A stretch of 64,000 nt of DNA from Flavobacterium tistrianum (GCF_003254545.1 NZ_QJRH01000058.1:1-64000), one strand, 5' to 3'. Shown: positions 35,051 through 43,586, counted from the stretch's first letter. Made by a program: numbers and translations. Notes: generated by a model not told the origin, from the sequence alone.

Positions 35051-35509
35051 TTACATTTTCGTCTTGGCAATTTTTTCATGCAATTTTGGGATCTCCTGCA
35101 AAGATGCTGTGCAATACCAAGGCGTTAATTCGGCTTCGAGTAAATTAGCTTTTATTGCGGGATCAGTTGCAATAAAAGTTTTGGCTTCTTCAATCGTTTC
35201 GACATTAAAAATAAAAATGCCGCGATAATTTCTGTCATTTTTCATGAAAGGTCCGGCTACAACCAATTTTCCTTCTTTGGCCAATTTTCCAATATTCGCC
35301 ATATGACCTTCAAAAAGTTTTTTGCTTTCTTCTTTAGAAGCGGTTGTATTACTTCCAGATTTTAAAAGACAGAAAACATATTTCTTCATTCCGTATTCAT
35401 CGGCATGGAGAGATTTGGCTAGAGCTTCATCATATTTGACTTCAGTTTCCTGTGAAAAGCCGATAGTGCTGAATAGTAATAACGCTAGAATAAGTAAGGA
35501 TTTTTTCAT
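35051..35509 (-). CDS. Secreted YciI-like domain protein
   Basis: A 152-residue protein with a signal peptide (MKKSLLILALLLFSTIGFSQ). The mature part is a YciI-type ferredoxin-like fold: YVFCLLKSGSN, HMANIGKLAKEGKLVVAGPF and NVETIEEAKTFIATDPAI, with the conserved His in GHMANI. Enzymatic activity is unproven for the family. It is 19 bases upstream of the helical-repeat gene, suggesting co-transcription. Confidence 0.85.
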   Translation of the reverse strand: MKKSLLILALLLFSTIGFSQETEVKYDEALAKSLHADEYGMKKYVFCLLKSGSNTTASKEESKKLFEGHMANIGKLAKEGKLVVAGPFMKNDRNYRGIFIFNVETIEEAKTFIATDPAIKANLLEAELTPWYCTASLQEIPKLHEKIAKTKM

Positions 35510-35544
35510 CTGATATTTTAAATTTAAAGATTAGCCTCAATTTT

Positions 35545-35645
35545 TGTCATTTCGAGGAACGAGAAATCGCACTAGAAATTCCACAAAGCAAATTATCCAA
35601 TCTATATGGAATCCCGTGTGCGATTTCTCCTTCGTCGAAATGACA
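35545..35645. repeat. GTCATTTCGA-type long inverted repeat
   Basis: TGTCATTTCGAGGAACGAGA and its mirror (GAGAAATCGCAC reappears as GTGCGATTTCTC, ending TCGAAATGACA) pair along the whole element with a roughly 40-base A/T-rich centre. It is a sibling of the element at 53101-53204; both share TCAC/GCACTAGAAATTCC in the left arm. The word is a common intergenic repeat in Flavobacterium, from general knowledge. Confidence 0.9.
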
Positions 35646-35656
35646 TAAACGACGCT

Positions 35657-36115
35657 TTAAAGCAATTTCTTCAAAATAACAATCTGTCCCAAATGATAAA
35701 CGTCATGCTGAATGATTCCGTGAATATCTTCATAAAAATTATGATTATTGTTTAGATCAATTTTCTCAAAATCTTCATCATTAAAATCATTCAGGCAAGC
35801 ACTCCATAATTCCTGAGATTTTGCCAGATTTTGCAGTGATTGTTCCCAAGCGGGTTCAGATGAATCTATAATAGGCACAAAATAATTATGATCGGGAGTT
35901 GTTATTATTTCTCCTTTAACACGTTTAAGTATGTTTCTTCTCCATTGTATTAGGTGATTGACAATTTCCCAAATCGTGTTTAAGTTAGGATTGATTTTCT
36001 TATAAGCCTGAGCCGCAGTAACATCTTTTAAAGTATCTGCTAAGGTCACTTCAAGCCATGGATTTCCATTATAAATGGATTGATACAAATTTGAAACTCT
36101 TTTACTTTCTGACAT
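35657..36115 (-). CDS. DinB family protein
   Basis: A 152-residue four-helix DinB/YfiT-type protein. The metal-ligand histidines are in NHLIQWRRN and HDVYHLGQIV; a third is in the IHGIIQ area. Members include thiol-dependent transferases and many of unknown function. The gene is monocistronic, with a repeat element immediately downstream and the TonB gene divergent 143 bases upstream. Confidence 0.88.
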   Translation of the reverse strand: MSESKRVSNLYQSIYNGNPWLEVTLADTLKDVTAAQAYKKINPNLNTIWEIVNHLIQWRRNILKRVKGEIITTPDHNYFVPIIDSSEPAWEQSLQNLAKSQELWSACLNDFNDEDFEKIDLNNNHNFYEDIHGIIQHDVYHLGQIVILKKLL

Positions 36116-36206
36116 AGTTAATAGTTTTTAGAAACACGTTAGCTAAGATACAAATTAGTATTTTACAACTCATCCTCGAAAATCTACAATTGGGTTATTA
36201 TATATT

Positions 36207-36235
36207 TTTTAACATGAATTGTTAAAATACATTTG
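36207..36235 (+). promoter_or_regulatory. Palindrome overlapping the TonB receptor promoter
   Basis: TTTTAACA (36207-36214) and TGTTAAAA (36220-36227) are perfect arms around TGAAT, directly followed by TACATTTG (36228-36235), a -7 element. The arrangement is like an operator. The regulator is not known. Confidence 0.6.
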
Positions 36236-36258
36236 CTTCATCAAAAACCAAAGAGGAC

Positions 36259-38424
36259 ATGAAAACCAGATTATTTTTTACGATTAGCTTTTTATTTTTT
36301 ACAGCTTTAATTTTTGCTCAAAATACTATTTCAGGAAAAGTGGTAGATCAAAAAGGAAAACCAGTTGCAGGTGCAAATATTTATATTGACGGAACTTACG
36401 ACGGAGCAACAAGCTCTGAAACTGGAGATTTTTCTTTTGAAACTACAGAAACTGGAAATAAATTTTTAGTAGTAAGCTTTTTACTTTTCGAAACTTACAA
36501 GCAAGAAATTGATGTTGCGAATTATAAAGATCAAACGGTAAAATTAAGAGAAAATGTTAATGCTCTAGATGCTGTTGTTATTACAGCGGGAACTTTAGAA
36601 TCTGGAGATAAGGCGAGAGTTTCAGTTTTAAAACCTTTAGATATTGTTACCACAGCAGGTTCTGCCGGAAATATTGTGGCAGCATTGCAGACTTTGCCAG
36701 GAACGCAAACGGTTGGTGAAGACGGGCGTTTGTTTGTGCGTGGGGGAGAAGCAAGCGAAACACAAACTTTTGTTGACGGAATTCGTGTCGCGCAGCCTTA
36801 CGGTGCAACAACCAATAATTTGCCAACTAGAAGCCGTTTTTCTCCTTTCTTGTTTAGCGGAATCGCATTTTCTACTGGAGGTTATTCTGCAGAATATGGC
36901 GAAGCTTTATCAAGTGTTTTGCTTTTAAATACACAGGATGAAGAAGATCATGAAAAAACAGATATCGGATTAATGACGGTTGGTTTGAGTTTAGGAAATA
37001 CTCAGAAATTCAAAAAAAGCTCTTTAAGCGTAAATATGGCTTACATCAATTTGGCTCCTTACCAAGCTGTTATTCCACAAAACGTAGATTGGAATAATCC
37101 GTATCAATCACTTGGGGGAGAGACAGTTTACAGATATAATTTCACAAACGGAATATTTAAGTTGTATGCTTCTTTTGATTCTGAAAAATTTGATTTGAAT
37201 CAAAAAAACATCAATTTCGAGAATCCGATTCGAACTGATATGAACAACAATAACTTTTATTTGAATTCATCTTATAAAGGAAGTTTCGGAACGGGGTGGC
37301 AGTTAACTTCTGGAGTTAGTTACGGTTACAGTAAAAACAAACTGAAATATGATATTACAGGAATCGATAGCCAGGAAAACGCAGCTCAGCTGAAATTGAA
37401 GTTTAGCAAGAAGTTTTCAAACTATTTTAAGTTGTCTTTCGGATCCGATTATTTCATTACAAAATACGATGAAAATGTAGCAGATCATATTACGCTTGAT
37501 GTTACAAACGGATACGATTCAAACATCTTTGCATCTTATGTTGAAGGAGATATTATGTTTTCTAAAAAATTAGCATTGAAGGTTGGTTTAAGATATTCAA
37601 ACAACAGTCTGTTAAACGAAAACAATATAGCACCAAGAGCTTCATTAGGATACAAAGCTTCAAAAAGCAGCCAGTTCTCTTTTGCTTACGGAGATTATTC
37701 TCAAACGCCAGTTGTAGATTATATTAAGTTTTCTAAATACCATCAGTTTGAGAGCGAAAAAGCAAGTCATTATATTTTAAATTATACGTTTACAAGACCT
37801 GGACAAACGCTTAGAGCTGAGGCTTATTACAAAGATTATAGCAATTTGGTGCAGTACAATACGAGAGATATTCAATACAATTCGGTTTTCAATAATAATG
37901 GATCTGGTTATGCAAAAGGATTGGATTTATTTTGGAGAGACAGCAATTTGCACAAAAACTTAGAATATTGGATTTCATATTCATATATCGATTCAGAAAG
38001 GCAGTATAAAAACTTTCCATACATGGCAACTCCAAGTTTTATTGCCAATCATAATTTATCTGTCGTAGCAAAATATTTTATTACAGATTGGAAATCTCAG
38101 GTTAGTTTAACAAACAGTTTCAGCTCAGGTCGTCCGTACAACGATCCGAATCAGACGCAGTTTATGAACGGAAAAACAAAATCGTACAATAGTTTAAGTT
38201 TTAGTTGGGCGTATTTATTAACAACACAAAAAATCCTTTATTTCTCAGTTTCAAATGTTTTAGGAACTCAAAATATCTTCGGATACGATTACGCCAAAAC
38301 ACCAGATGCAAGCGGTGTTTATCAAAGACAAGCCGTTGTTCCAACAGCAGACAGATTCTTCTTCGTAGGTTTCTTCTGGACGATTAGTCAGAATAAGAAT
38401 GAGAATCAATTAAAAAACTTGTAG
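36259..38424 (+). CDS. TonB-dependent receptor with CarboxypepD_reg-like domain
   Basis: The 721-residue outer-membrane receptor has a signal peptide (ending FAQ). A carboxypeptidase-regulatory-like domain (about 22-100; ISGKVVDQKGKPVAGANIYI) follows, then a plug (about 125-230; LFVRGGEASETQTFVDGI) and a barrel ending in an aromatic-rich segment. No SusD partner gene follows. The cargo cannot be inferred. The 427-base gap after it is filled with repeats. Confidence 0.92.
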   Translation: MKTRLFFTISFLFFTALIFAQNTISGKVVDQKGKPVAGANIYIDGTYDGATSSETGDFSFETTETGNKFLVVSFLLFETYKQEIDVANYKDQTVKLRENVNALDAVVITAGTLESGDKARVSVLKPLDIVTTAGSAGNIVAALQTLPGTQTVGEDGRLFVRGGEASETQTFVDGIRVAQPYGATTNNLPTRSRFSPFLFSGIAFSTGGYSAEYGEALSSVLLLNTQDEEDHEKTDIGLMTVGLSLGNTQKFKKSSLSVNMAYINLAPYQAVIPQNVDWNNPYQSLGGETVYRYNFTNGIFKLYASFDSEKFDLNQKNINFENPIRTDMNNNNFYLNSSYKGSFGTGWQLTSGVSYGYSKNKLKYDITGIDSQENAAQLKLKFSKKFSNYFKLSFGSDYFITKYDENVADHITLDVTNGYDSNIFASYVEGDIMFSKKLALKVGLRYSNNSLLNENNIAPRASLGYKASKSSQFSFAYGDYSQTPVVDYIKFSKYHQFESEKASHYILNYTFTRPGQTLRAEAYYKDYSNLVQYNTRDIQYNSVFNNNGSGYAKGLDLFWRDSNLHKNLEYWISYSYIDSERQYKNFPYMATPSFIANHNLSVVAKYFITDWKSQVSLTNSFSSGRPYNDPNQTQFMNGKTKSYNSLSFSWAYLLTTQKILYFSVSNVLGTQNIFGYDYAKTPDASGVYQRQAVVPTADRFFFVGFFWTISQNKNENQLKNL

Positions 38425-38430
38425 TTTTTT

Positions 38431-38577
38431 AGGTGCAGAGGTTCCAAGGGACAGAGGTTCAGAGATTTTCGTTGAATGGAAAAAAAATAATATAAATAAA
38501 CCGGCCTCTTTCAGCCTTTGTTTCTCTTAATCTCAAGAAAACCTTTGTCCCTTTGTAACTCTGAACCTTTGAACCTC
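38431..38577. repeat. Octamer hairpin 1 after the TonB gene
   Basis: The left arm (38431-38464) is AGAGGTTC-CAAGGGAC-AGAGGTTC-AGAG. The right arm (38541-38577) is the complementary type (CTTTGTCC-CTTTGTAA-CTCTGAAC). The arm starts 7 bases past the TonB stop. The 76-base centre shows no reading frame. Confidence 0.88.
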
Positions 38578-38670
38578 AAGAAAAAAACAATTCAGTAACC
38601 AAAATCAACAACTCAGTATCATTTAATTTTAAAAGACTAAAAACCAGCATACTTTTGAAGTGTAAATTAA

Positions 38671-38772
38671 AAGGAACAAAGAAACAAAGTGACAAAGGTT
38701 CAAGGTTTTGAATCTTACATAAGTTAAAAAAAGAAACCTTTGCCACTTTGCCACTTTGTTCCTCTGAACCTT
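38671..38772. repeat. Octamer hairpin 2 in the same gap
   Basis: The left arm is AAGGAACAAAGAAACAAAGT and continues to AAAGGTTC (38671-38705). The right arm is CCTTTGCCACTTTGCCACTT and continues (38735-38772). The period is 8 bases. It differs in sequence from the first hairpin, so the two are related elements and not a simple duplication. Confidence 0.88.
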
Positions 38773-38802
38773 AAAAAAAGAGTTTTAATCATCAATAAAA
38801 AA

Positions 38803-38837
38803 CTTAGAACCTCAGAACCTTAGTAACTTAGAACCTT
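38803..38837. repeat. Single octamer arm
   Basis: CTTAGAACCTCAGAACCTTA continues as GTAACTTAGAACCTT, in 8-base steps. It is a right-type arm without a clear partner. It ends 15 bases before the ATG of the DUF2141 gene, so it forms part of that leader. Confidence 0.85.
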
Positions 38838-38852
38838 AAAAAAAAAGAAATC

Positions 38853-39260
38853 ATGACCAAAATTATTACAATAACTATCTTATTTATCTGCAGTTTAATG
38901 TCTGCACAGAATGTAAAATTAACTGTTGCTGTTTCAGGTTTAAAAAATGATACAGGCGTTGTTAAAGTAGGATTATACAATTCAGATGGAACTTTCCTTA
39001 AAACAACTTATAAAAGTTTGGCTTCCGAAATTAAAAATAATCAGGCGGTTGTAACTTTTGAGGACCTTCCTGCTGGAGAATATGCAATTTCAACTTATCA
39101 TGATGAAAATATCAACGGAAAGCTTGACAGAAACTCAATGGGAATGCCAATAGAAGAATACGCGGCTTCAAACAATGCAAAAGGATTTATGGGACCTCCT
39201 TTGTATAGTGATGCTAAATTTAATGTCACTAAAGATTCAAAAATTGAAATTGTATTTTAA
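38853..39260 (+). CDS. DUF2141 domain-containing exported protein
   Basis: A 135-residue protein with a signal peptide (to about AQN). The DUF2141 pattern is visible as VVKVGLYNSDGTFLK, VVTFEDLPAGEYAISTYHDE and ENINGKLDRNSMGMPIEEYA. The family is beta-rich, exported and functionally uncharacterised. It often sits near TonB receptors in flavobacteria. The next gene is 49 bases downstream on the same strand. Confidence 0.9.
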   Translation: MTKIITITILFICSLMSAQNVKLTVAVSGLKNDTGVVKVGLYNSDGTFLKTTYKSLASEIKNNQAVVTFEDLPAGEYAISTYHDENINGKLDRNSMGMPIEEYAASNNAKGFMGPPLYSDAKFNVTKDSKIEIVF

Positions 39261-39309
39261 TAAATAAGTAACTAATCTATAAAAACAAACCACTTAAATA
39301 ACTTATAAA

Positions 39310-39930
39310 ATGAAAAAAATCATCACATTAGTCGCATTATTGGTAGTAGTAGTAAGTTCAGCTCAAACACAATTTGAGCAAGGAATGAATAAAGCGTTCG
39401 GACTTTGGAAAGAAGGAAAAAATACTGAAGCTTCTGCATTGTTTGAAAGAATTGCTGCTGCGGAGAAAAACAGTTATTTGCCAAATTATTACGTAGCTTT
39501 AATTAATGCAACGGCTGTTTTTACAGAAAAAGACAAAACAAAAATCGATTTGTTATTGACAAAAGCGCAAGATGCCTTGGATATCGAATTGATAAAGGAC
39601 CAAACCAATTCTGAATTGTATGTAATGCAGGCTTTAATTTATACAGGATATGTTGTGGCTGACCCGATGACAAACGGAATGAAATATTCTAGTAAAGTGA
39701 TGGAAGCTTACGCGAAAGCTAAAGCATTAGATCCAAATAACCCGAGAGCAGTTTTTGGAGAAGCCGATTATCAATTAGGAGGAGCAAAATGGACAGGAGT
39801 AGATACAAAACCTTTATGCGCGCAAGTTGATAAATCTATTGAACTTTTTAATACTTTTAAACCAGCTACGCCTTACGCTCCAAAATGGGGATTGGATAGA
39901 GCTTTAGAAATTCAAAAAACTTGTAAATAA
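39310..39930 (+). CDS. Exported TPR-like hypothetical protein
   Basis: A 206-residue protein with a signal peptide (KKIITLVALLVVVVSSAQTQ). The mature part has alternating helices (EASALFERIAAAEKNSYLPN, SSKVMEAYAKAKALDPNNPR) like tetratricopeptide repeats. No catalytic motif is seen. It is 17 bases from the kinase gene, so it probably belongs to the same operon. Confidence 0.78.
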   Translation: MKKIITLVALLVVVVSSAQTQFEQGMNKAFGLWKEGKNTEASALFERIAAAEKNSYLPNYYVALINATAVFTEKDKTKIDLLLTKAQDALDIELIKDQTNSELYVMQALIYTGYVVADPMTNGMKYSSKVMEAYAKAKALDPNNPRAVFGEADYQLGGAKWTGVDTKPLCAQVDKSIELFNTFKPATPYAPKWGLDRALEIQKTCK

Positions 39931-39947
39931 TCAGTAGTTTATAAAAT

Positions 39948-41288
39948 ATGATGATATTAAAACCTAATTTGTTAAAAGCATGCTTAGTTGGAGGAATAGT
40001 ATTTTTGTTCTCTTTCCTAATTCGGTTTGCTTCTTTAGGAACAGCAGTCTTTAACAAGAATCTTTATATTTATTTCTTGTACTGCATGCTTTACAGTGTG
40101 GTTTTGTATATCGTAAACGTCGTTCTTTTTGATTTTTTAGATAGAGTATTTAGAGAAAATCCATATTCGGTAAAGAGAATATTAATAGGTTTTGTAAGTT
40201 CATTTTTTGTGTCGATGATTATCATTGTTGTATTGCGTTTGTTTACGAGCGTAATAATCGACAACAAGACAATTATAGGTTTTCTGGCAAATGAGCGGGC
40301 AGAAAATTATATAGAATCTGCAGTAATGACCTTTATTGTCCTATTGTTTTTTCACGGACTTAATTTTTATAAACTTTATCAGGAAAACAAAGTTACCCAG
40401 CAAAAGATTATCGCAGGTACGGCAAATGCTAAATTCGAAAGTTTAAAAAACCAGATTGACCCGCATTTTCTTTTTAATAGTTTAAATGTTCTTAGTTCTT
40501 TAATAGAGGAGAATCCAGATAATGCACAGCGTTTTACAACTTCATTATCTAAAATTTACCGGTATGTTTTAGAACAGAAAGACAAAGAATTGGTTTCGGT
40601 TGAAGACGAATTGTCATTTGCAAAAACCTATATGAATCTGCTGAAAATGCGTTTCGAAAATAGTTTGTTTTACGAATTGCCAAAAGAAAACATCAATCCA
40701 GAAGCCAAAGTAGTACCGCTTTCTCTACAGCTTTTGCTAGAGAATACCGTAAAACATAATGTGGTAAGCGAACAAAAACCGCTTCACATTAGAATTTTTA
40801 TTGATAAAGATTATCTGGCTATTCAGAATGATCTTCAGAAAAAAGAAGTTTTGCAGGATAGGCAAGGTGTCGGACTGCAGAATATTGTAAACAGATACGG
40901 AATTATAACCGATCGAAAAGTGAAGATTGAGGAAGATGGAAAGAATTTCACTGTTAGAATTCCAATTTTAACCAAACAAATTGCCGTTATGGAAATGAGT
41001 GCAGAATATACAGACGAAGCAAAAGCTTATTATAGAGCTAAAAAAAGAGTAGAAGAACTCAAAGGATTTTATGGAAATGTAATTTCATATTGCTGTGTAA
41101 TTCCGTTTTTGATCTTCATTAATTTAAAATTTTCGCCAGGATTTCAATGGTTTTGGTTTTCGGCTTTAGGCTGGGGATTTGGAGTTGCGATGCATGCTTT
41201 TAAAGTTTTTGGATATAGCTCTGATTGGGAAGAAAGAAAAATTCGCGAGATTTTAGAAAAAGATAACAACCAAAAAACGTGGAAATAA
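39948..41288 (+). CDS. LytS-type histidine kinase with C-terminal 2TM domain
   Basis: A 446-residue membrane protein. Four hydrophobic segments lie in the first 140 residues. The His_kinase core has the phospho-acceptor His173 in NQIDPHFLFNSLN. The ATP-binding half contains LLLENTVKHNVVS and GVGLQNI. The last 100 residues are a 2TM domain (RVEELKGFYGNVISY, then WFSALGWGFGVAMHAFKVF, and ERKIREILEK) that matches the four free-standing proteins downstream. The stop overlaps the next ATG (TAATG). Confidence 0.9.
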   Translation: MMILKPNLLKACLVGGIVFLFSFLIRFASLGTAVFNKNLYIYFLYCMLYSVVLYIVNVVLFDFLDRVFRENPYSVKRILIGFVSSFFVSMIIIVVLRLFTSVIIDNKTIIGFLANERAENYIESAVMTFIVLLFFHGLNFYKLYQENKVTQQKIIAGTANAKFESLKNQIDPHFLFNSLNVLSSLIEENPDNAQRFTTSLSKIYRYVLEQKDKELVSVEDELSFAKTYMNLLKMRFENSLFYELPKENINPEAKVVPLSLQLLLENTVKHNVVSEQKPLHIRIFIDKDYLAIQNDLQKKEVLQDRQGVGLQNIVNRYGIITDRKVKIEEDGKNFTVRIPILTKQIAVMEMSAEYTDEAKAYYRAKKRVEELKGFYGNVISYCCVIPFLIFINLKFSPGFQWFWFSALGWGFGVAMHAFKVFGYSSDWEERKIREILEKDNNQKTWK

Positions 41289-41611
41289 TGGAAAAAGATT
41301 TCACGGAAACAGTTCGTTATTATGATGCTCAGAAAAAAGTAAAAGAAATAAGAGGATTTTACGAGCATTTGACCGTCTACGTTTTATGCAACCCGATTGT
41401 GATTGTTGTAAATTATATGACTTCTCCAGAATACCTGTGGTGGATATGGTCTGTAATGGGCTGGGGAATAGCAATTGTTTTACACGGACTGAAAGTTTTT
41501 AGTCTTCCTCCTTTCTTCAATAAGAAATGGGAAGAGAAAAAAATAAGAGAAATTCTAGAAAAAGAAAACCAGCAACGTTTAGCAAATAGTCATGGAAACA
41601 AATTTGAATAA
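41288..41611 (+). CDS. 2TM domain protein 1
   Basis: A 107-residue protein with two hydrophobic helices (YVLCNPIVIVVNYM, WGIAIVLHGLKVF). The basic/acidic C-terminus contains KKWEEKKIREILEKE. The start at ATG 41288 overlaps the kinase stop; an upstream GTG exists but would add residues lacking in the paralogues. It resembles the kinase's own C-terminal domain. Confidence 0.88.
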   Translation: MEKDFTETVRYYDAQKKVKEIRGFYEHLTVYVLCNPIVIVVNYMTSPEYLWWIWSVMGWGIAIVLHGLKVFSLPPFFNKKWEEKKIREILEKENQQRLANSHGNKFE

Positions 41612-41921
41612 CGATCAAGAAGAAGCAATGCTGCAAGAATTAGCCAGCAAAAAAGTAATTCAGCTGAAATATTTTTATAAGCATTTGTTCATTTACACTA
41701 TTGCATTGATTATTTTCCTTTTAAAGGAATATACCAATTTGCCATTACAATTCTTCCCTATAAAATATATCAATTGGGTGATTGTAATTATTTGGACAGC
41801 TGTAATTGTAGGTTCAGCAATCGATTTGTTTGCTTCTTATAAGATTTTTGGACAAGAATGGGAAGAGCGAAAATTAAAAAGCATTTTAGAAAAAAAGTAT
41901 AAAAAACAAAAATGGGAATAG
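41592..41921 (+). CDS. 2TM domain protein 2
   Basis: A 109-residue paralogue with helices near 28-43 (IYTIALIIFLLK) and 61-80 (WVIVIIWTAVIVGSAIDLF), ending in GQEWEERKLKSILEKKY. It overlaps the previous gene by 20 bases. The hydrophobic helices are less similar to the others than the C-terminal WEERK motif. Confidence 0.85.
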   Translation: METNLNNDQEEAMLQELASKKVIQLKYFYKHLFIYTIALIIFLLKEYTNLPLQFFPIKYINWVIVIIWTAVIVGSAIDLFASYKIFGQEWEERKLKSILEKKYKKQKWE

Positions 41922-41923
41922 TT

Positions 41924-42229
41924 ATGGAAAGGAATTTAAGCGACGAGGAAAAATATATCCAAGCCAAAAAGAAAGTTGAAAACATTAAAGGATTTTATGG
42001 AAATCTTTTAGCGTACATTTTAGTAAATGCCATTTTAATCTTTATCAATTTATATACATCGCCTCAATATTTATGGTTCTTCTGGCCATTGCTGTGGTGG
42101 GGAGTTGGTGTTGTTTTTCATGGATTAAAAGTCTTTGAGGTTTTTCCAGGAATGGGTAAGGAATGGGAAGAAAGAAAAATCAAAGAATTTATGGAGAAGG
42201 AAAAACAGAATAAAAATAAGTGGAAATAA
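41924..42229 (+). CDS. 2TM domain protein 3
   Basis: A 101-residue paralogue (AKKKVENIKGFYGNLLAYIL; WGVGVVFHGLKVF; KEWEERKIKEFMEKEKQ). It is closest to the kinase's 2TM domain, sharing KVENIKGFYGN. ATG 41924 lies 3 bases after the previous stop; an in-frame ATG at 41912 would overlap that gene by 10 bases. Confidence 0.85.
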   Translation: MERNLSDEEKYIQAKKKVENIKGFYGNLLAYILVNAILIFINLYTSPQYLWFFWPLLWWGVGVVFHGLKVFEVFPGMGKEWEERKIKEFMEKEKQNKNKWK

Positions 42230-42242
42230 TTAACATATAGTT

Positions 42243-42629
42243 ATGGGACGTTTTAGAAGAGAAATGTACGAAGATTATGCAAGACATCATTTTGGAGAGT
42301 ATACAGGCGATCCAAATTACAATGCAGCTTATAGAAGAGTAAAAAGACTTAAAAGGTTTTACTCGCATTTGAAAATTTTCATTATAGTAAATATTATTAT
42401 CATTGTATCGAGTTTGACTCGAGACAGATCTGCAGGTCTTCTGGTAATGGATTTAAGCGGTTTAACAGAATGGCACACTTATTCTACTGCATTTTATTGG
42501 GGAATTGGTTTGTTAGGTCACGCATTATCTGTTTTTGGCGCTGATTGGATTTTTGGTGCAGATTGGGAGAAAAGAAAAATTCAAAAATACATGGAAAGAG
42601 ATGCCGCAAATAAAAATAAATGGGAGTAA
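42243..42629 (+). CDS. 2TM domain protein 4
   Basis: A 128-residue paralogue with a longer basic N-terminus. It has RVKRLKRFYSHLKIFIIVNI, a second helix ending FYWGIGLLGHALSVFG, and the C-terminal ADWEKRKIQKYMERD. It lies 13 bases after the third copy. A 40-base gap separates it from the response regulator gene. Confidence 0.85.
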   Translation: MGRFRREMYEDYARHHFGEYTGDPNYNAAYRRVKRLKRFYSHLKIFIIVNIIIIVSSLTRDRSAGLLVMDLSGLTEWHTYSTAFYWGIGLLGHALSVFGADWIFGADWEKRKIQKYMERDAANKNKWE

Positions 42630-42669
42630 CTTTGAATTCATATTTTTTTCAAATTTCATAGTATAGTAA

Positions 42670-43431
42670 ATGATCACATTAATTATAGAAGACGAAAAAC
42701 CAGCTGCAAGACTGTTGCAGAGAAAACTTGAAAAGCTAGATGTAACCGTAGAAACCATGCTTCATTCCGTTGAAGAATCGGTTCATTGGTTTAAAAATAA
42801 TCCGCATCCCGATTTAATATTCCTGGATATCCAATTGTCAGATGGTTTATCGTTTGAAATCTTTGAAAAAATAGACATTAAAAGCGCTATCATTTTTACT
42901 ACGGCGTATGATGAATATGCTTTAAAAGCGTTCAAATTAAATAGTATCGATTATCTTCTAAAACCAATTGATGAAGATGATTTGGAAACAGCGGTTTCAA
43001 AATTCAAATCGCGTCTTCCAAAAGCTGAAAGCTCAAACATGCAATTGGATTTTGAGCAGATTCGCCAAATGCTTTCAAATCCTTTTGAGAAAACATATAA
43101 AAAGAGATTTACAGTTAAAATCGGACAGCATTTAAAAGTAATTACTACAGAAGAAATCGAATGTTTTTTTAGCGAAAATAAAGGAACATACATTCATACT
43201 TATGACAATCGCGATTATCTGATCGACTCGACTTTAGAAATCTTAGAGCAAGAACTGGATAAAAAGGATTTCTTTCGCGTAAGCAGAAAATTTATTGTTC
43301 CGTTGAAAGCGATTAAAGAAATTCAGGTGTATACTAATTCACGCTTAAAAGTTATTTTGCCGAGCTACAAAGATGATGAGGTAATTGTAAGCCGAGAAAA
43401 AGTGCAGGATTTTAAAGCTTGGTTGGGATAA
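42670..43431 (+). CDS. LytTR family response regulator
   Basis: A 253-residue regulator. The receiver domain has the acidic pocket EDE (7-9), phospho-acceptor Asp53 (LIFLDIQLSDG) and Lys (LKPIDEDD). The LytTR DNA-binding domain covers about 145-250 (RFTVKIGQHLKVITTEEIEC, FFRVSRKFIVPLKAIKEI). It is the likely partner of the LytS kinase five genes upstream, with the four 2TM genes in between. Confidence 0.94.
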   Translation: MITLIIEDEKPAARLLQRKLEKLDVTVETMLHSVEESVHWFKNNPHPDLIFLDIQLSDGLSFEIFEKIDIKSAIIFTTAYDEYALKAFKLNSIDYLLKPIDEDDLETAVSKFKSRLPKAESSNMQLDFEQIRQMLSNPFEKTYKKRFTVKIGQHLKVITTEEIECFFSENKGTYIHTYDNRDYLIDSTLEILEQELDKKDFFRVSRKFIVPLKAIKEIQVYTNSRLKVILPSYKDDEVIVSREKVQDFKAWLG

Positions 43432-43480
43432 AATTATATTTTTAAAAGTAGAAAATAAGCAGATTTTAATTCAGTAAAAA

Positions 43481-43491
43481 CCCCAGCGGGG
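43481..43491. repeat. CCCCAGCGGGG hairpin
   Basis: A short, nearly perfect stem (CCCC/GGGG around AGC). From general knowledge it is a common intergenic word in Bacteroidota; it lies 50 bases after the regulator gene. Too short to say more. Confidence 0.6.
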
Positions 43492-43529
43492 TGCAATATT
43501 TATAGAATTATAATACACAAAATAAAATA

Positions 43530-43586
43530 AGCTCCGGAGGAGCGACATATATTAAGACTAAAAGAATATGTCGCTCCTCCGGAGCT
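43530..43586. repeat. AGCTCCGGAGGAGCGACAT palindrome
   Basis: AGCTCCGGAGGAGCGACATA is mirrored by TATGTCGCTCCTCCGGAGCT with a short A/T-rich centre, then five T residues. It can act as a plus-strand terminator for the Lyt operon. Such elements recur in Flavobacterium genomes, from general knowledge. Confidence 0.9.

Noticed and set aside
43530..43586. Riboswitch upstream of a gene
   Set aside because: It is a simple palindrome downstream of one gene and far from the start of any other.
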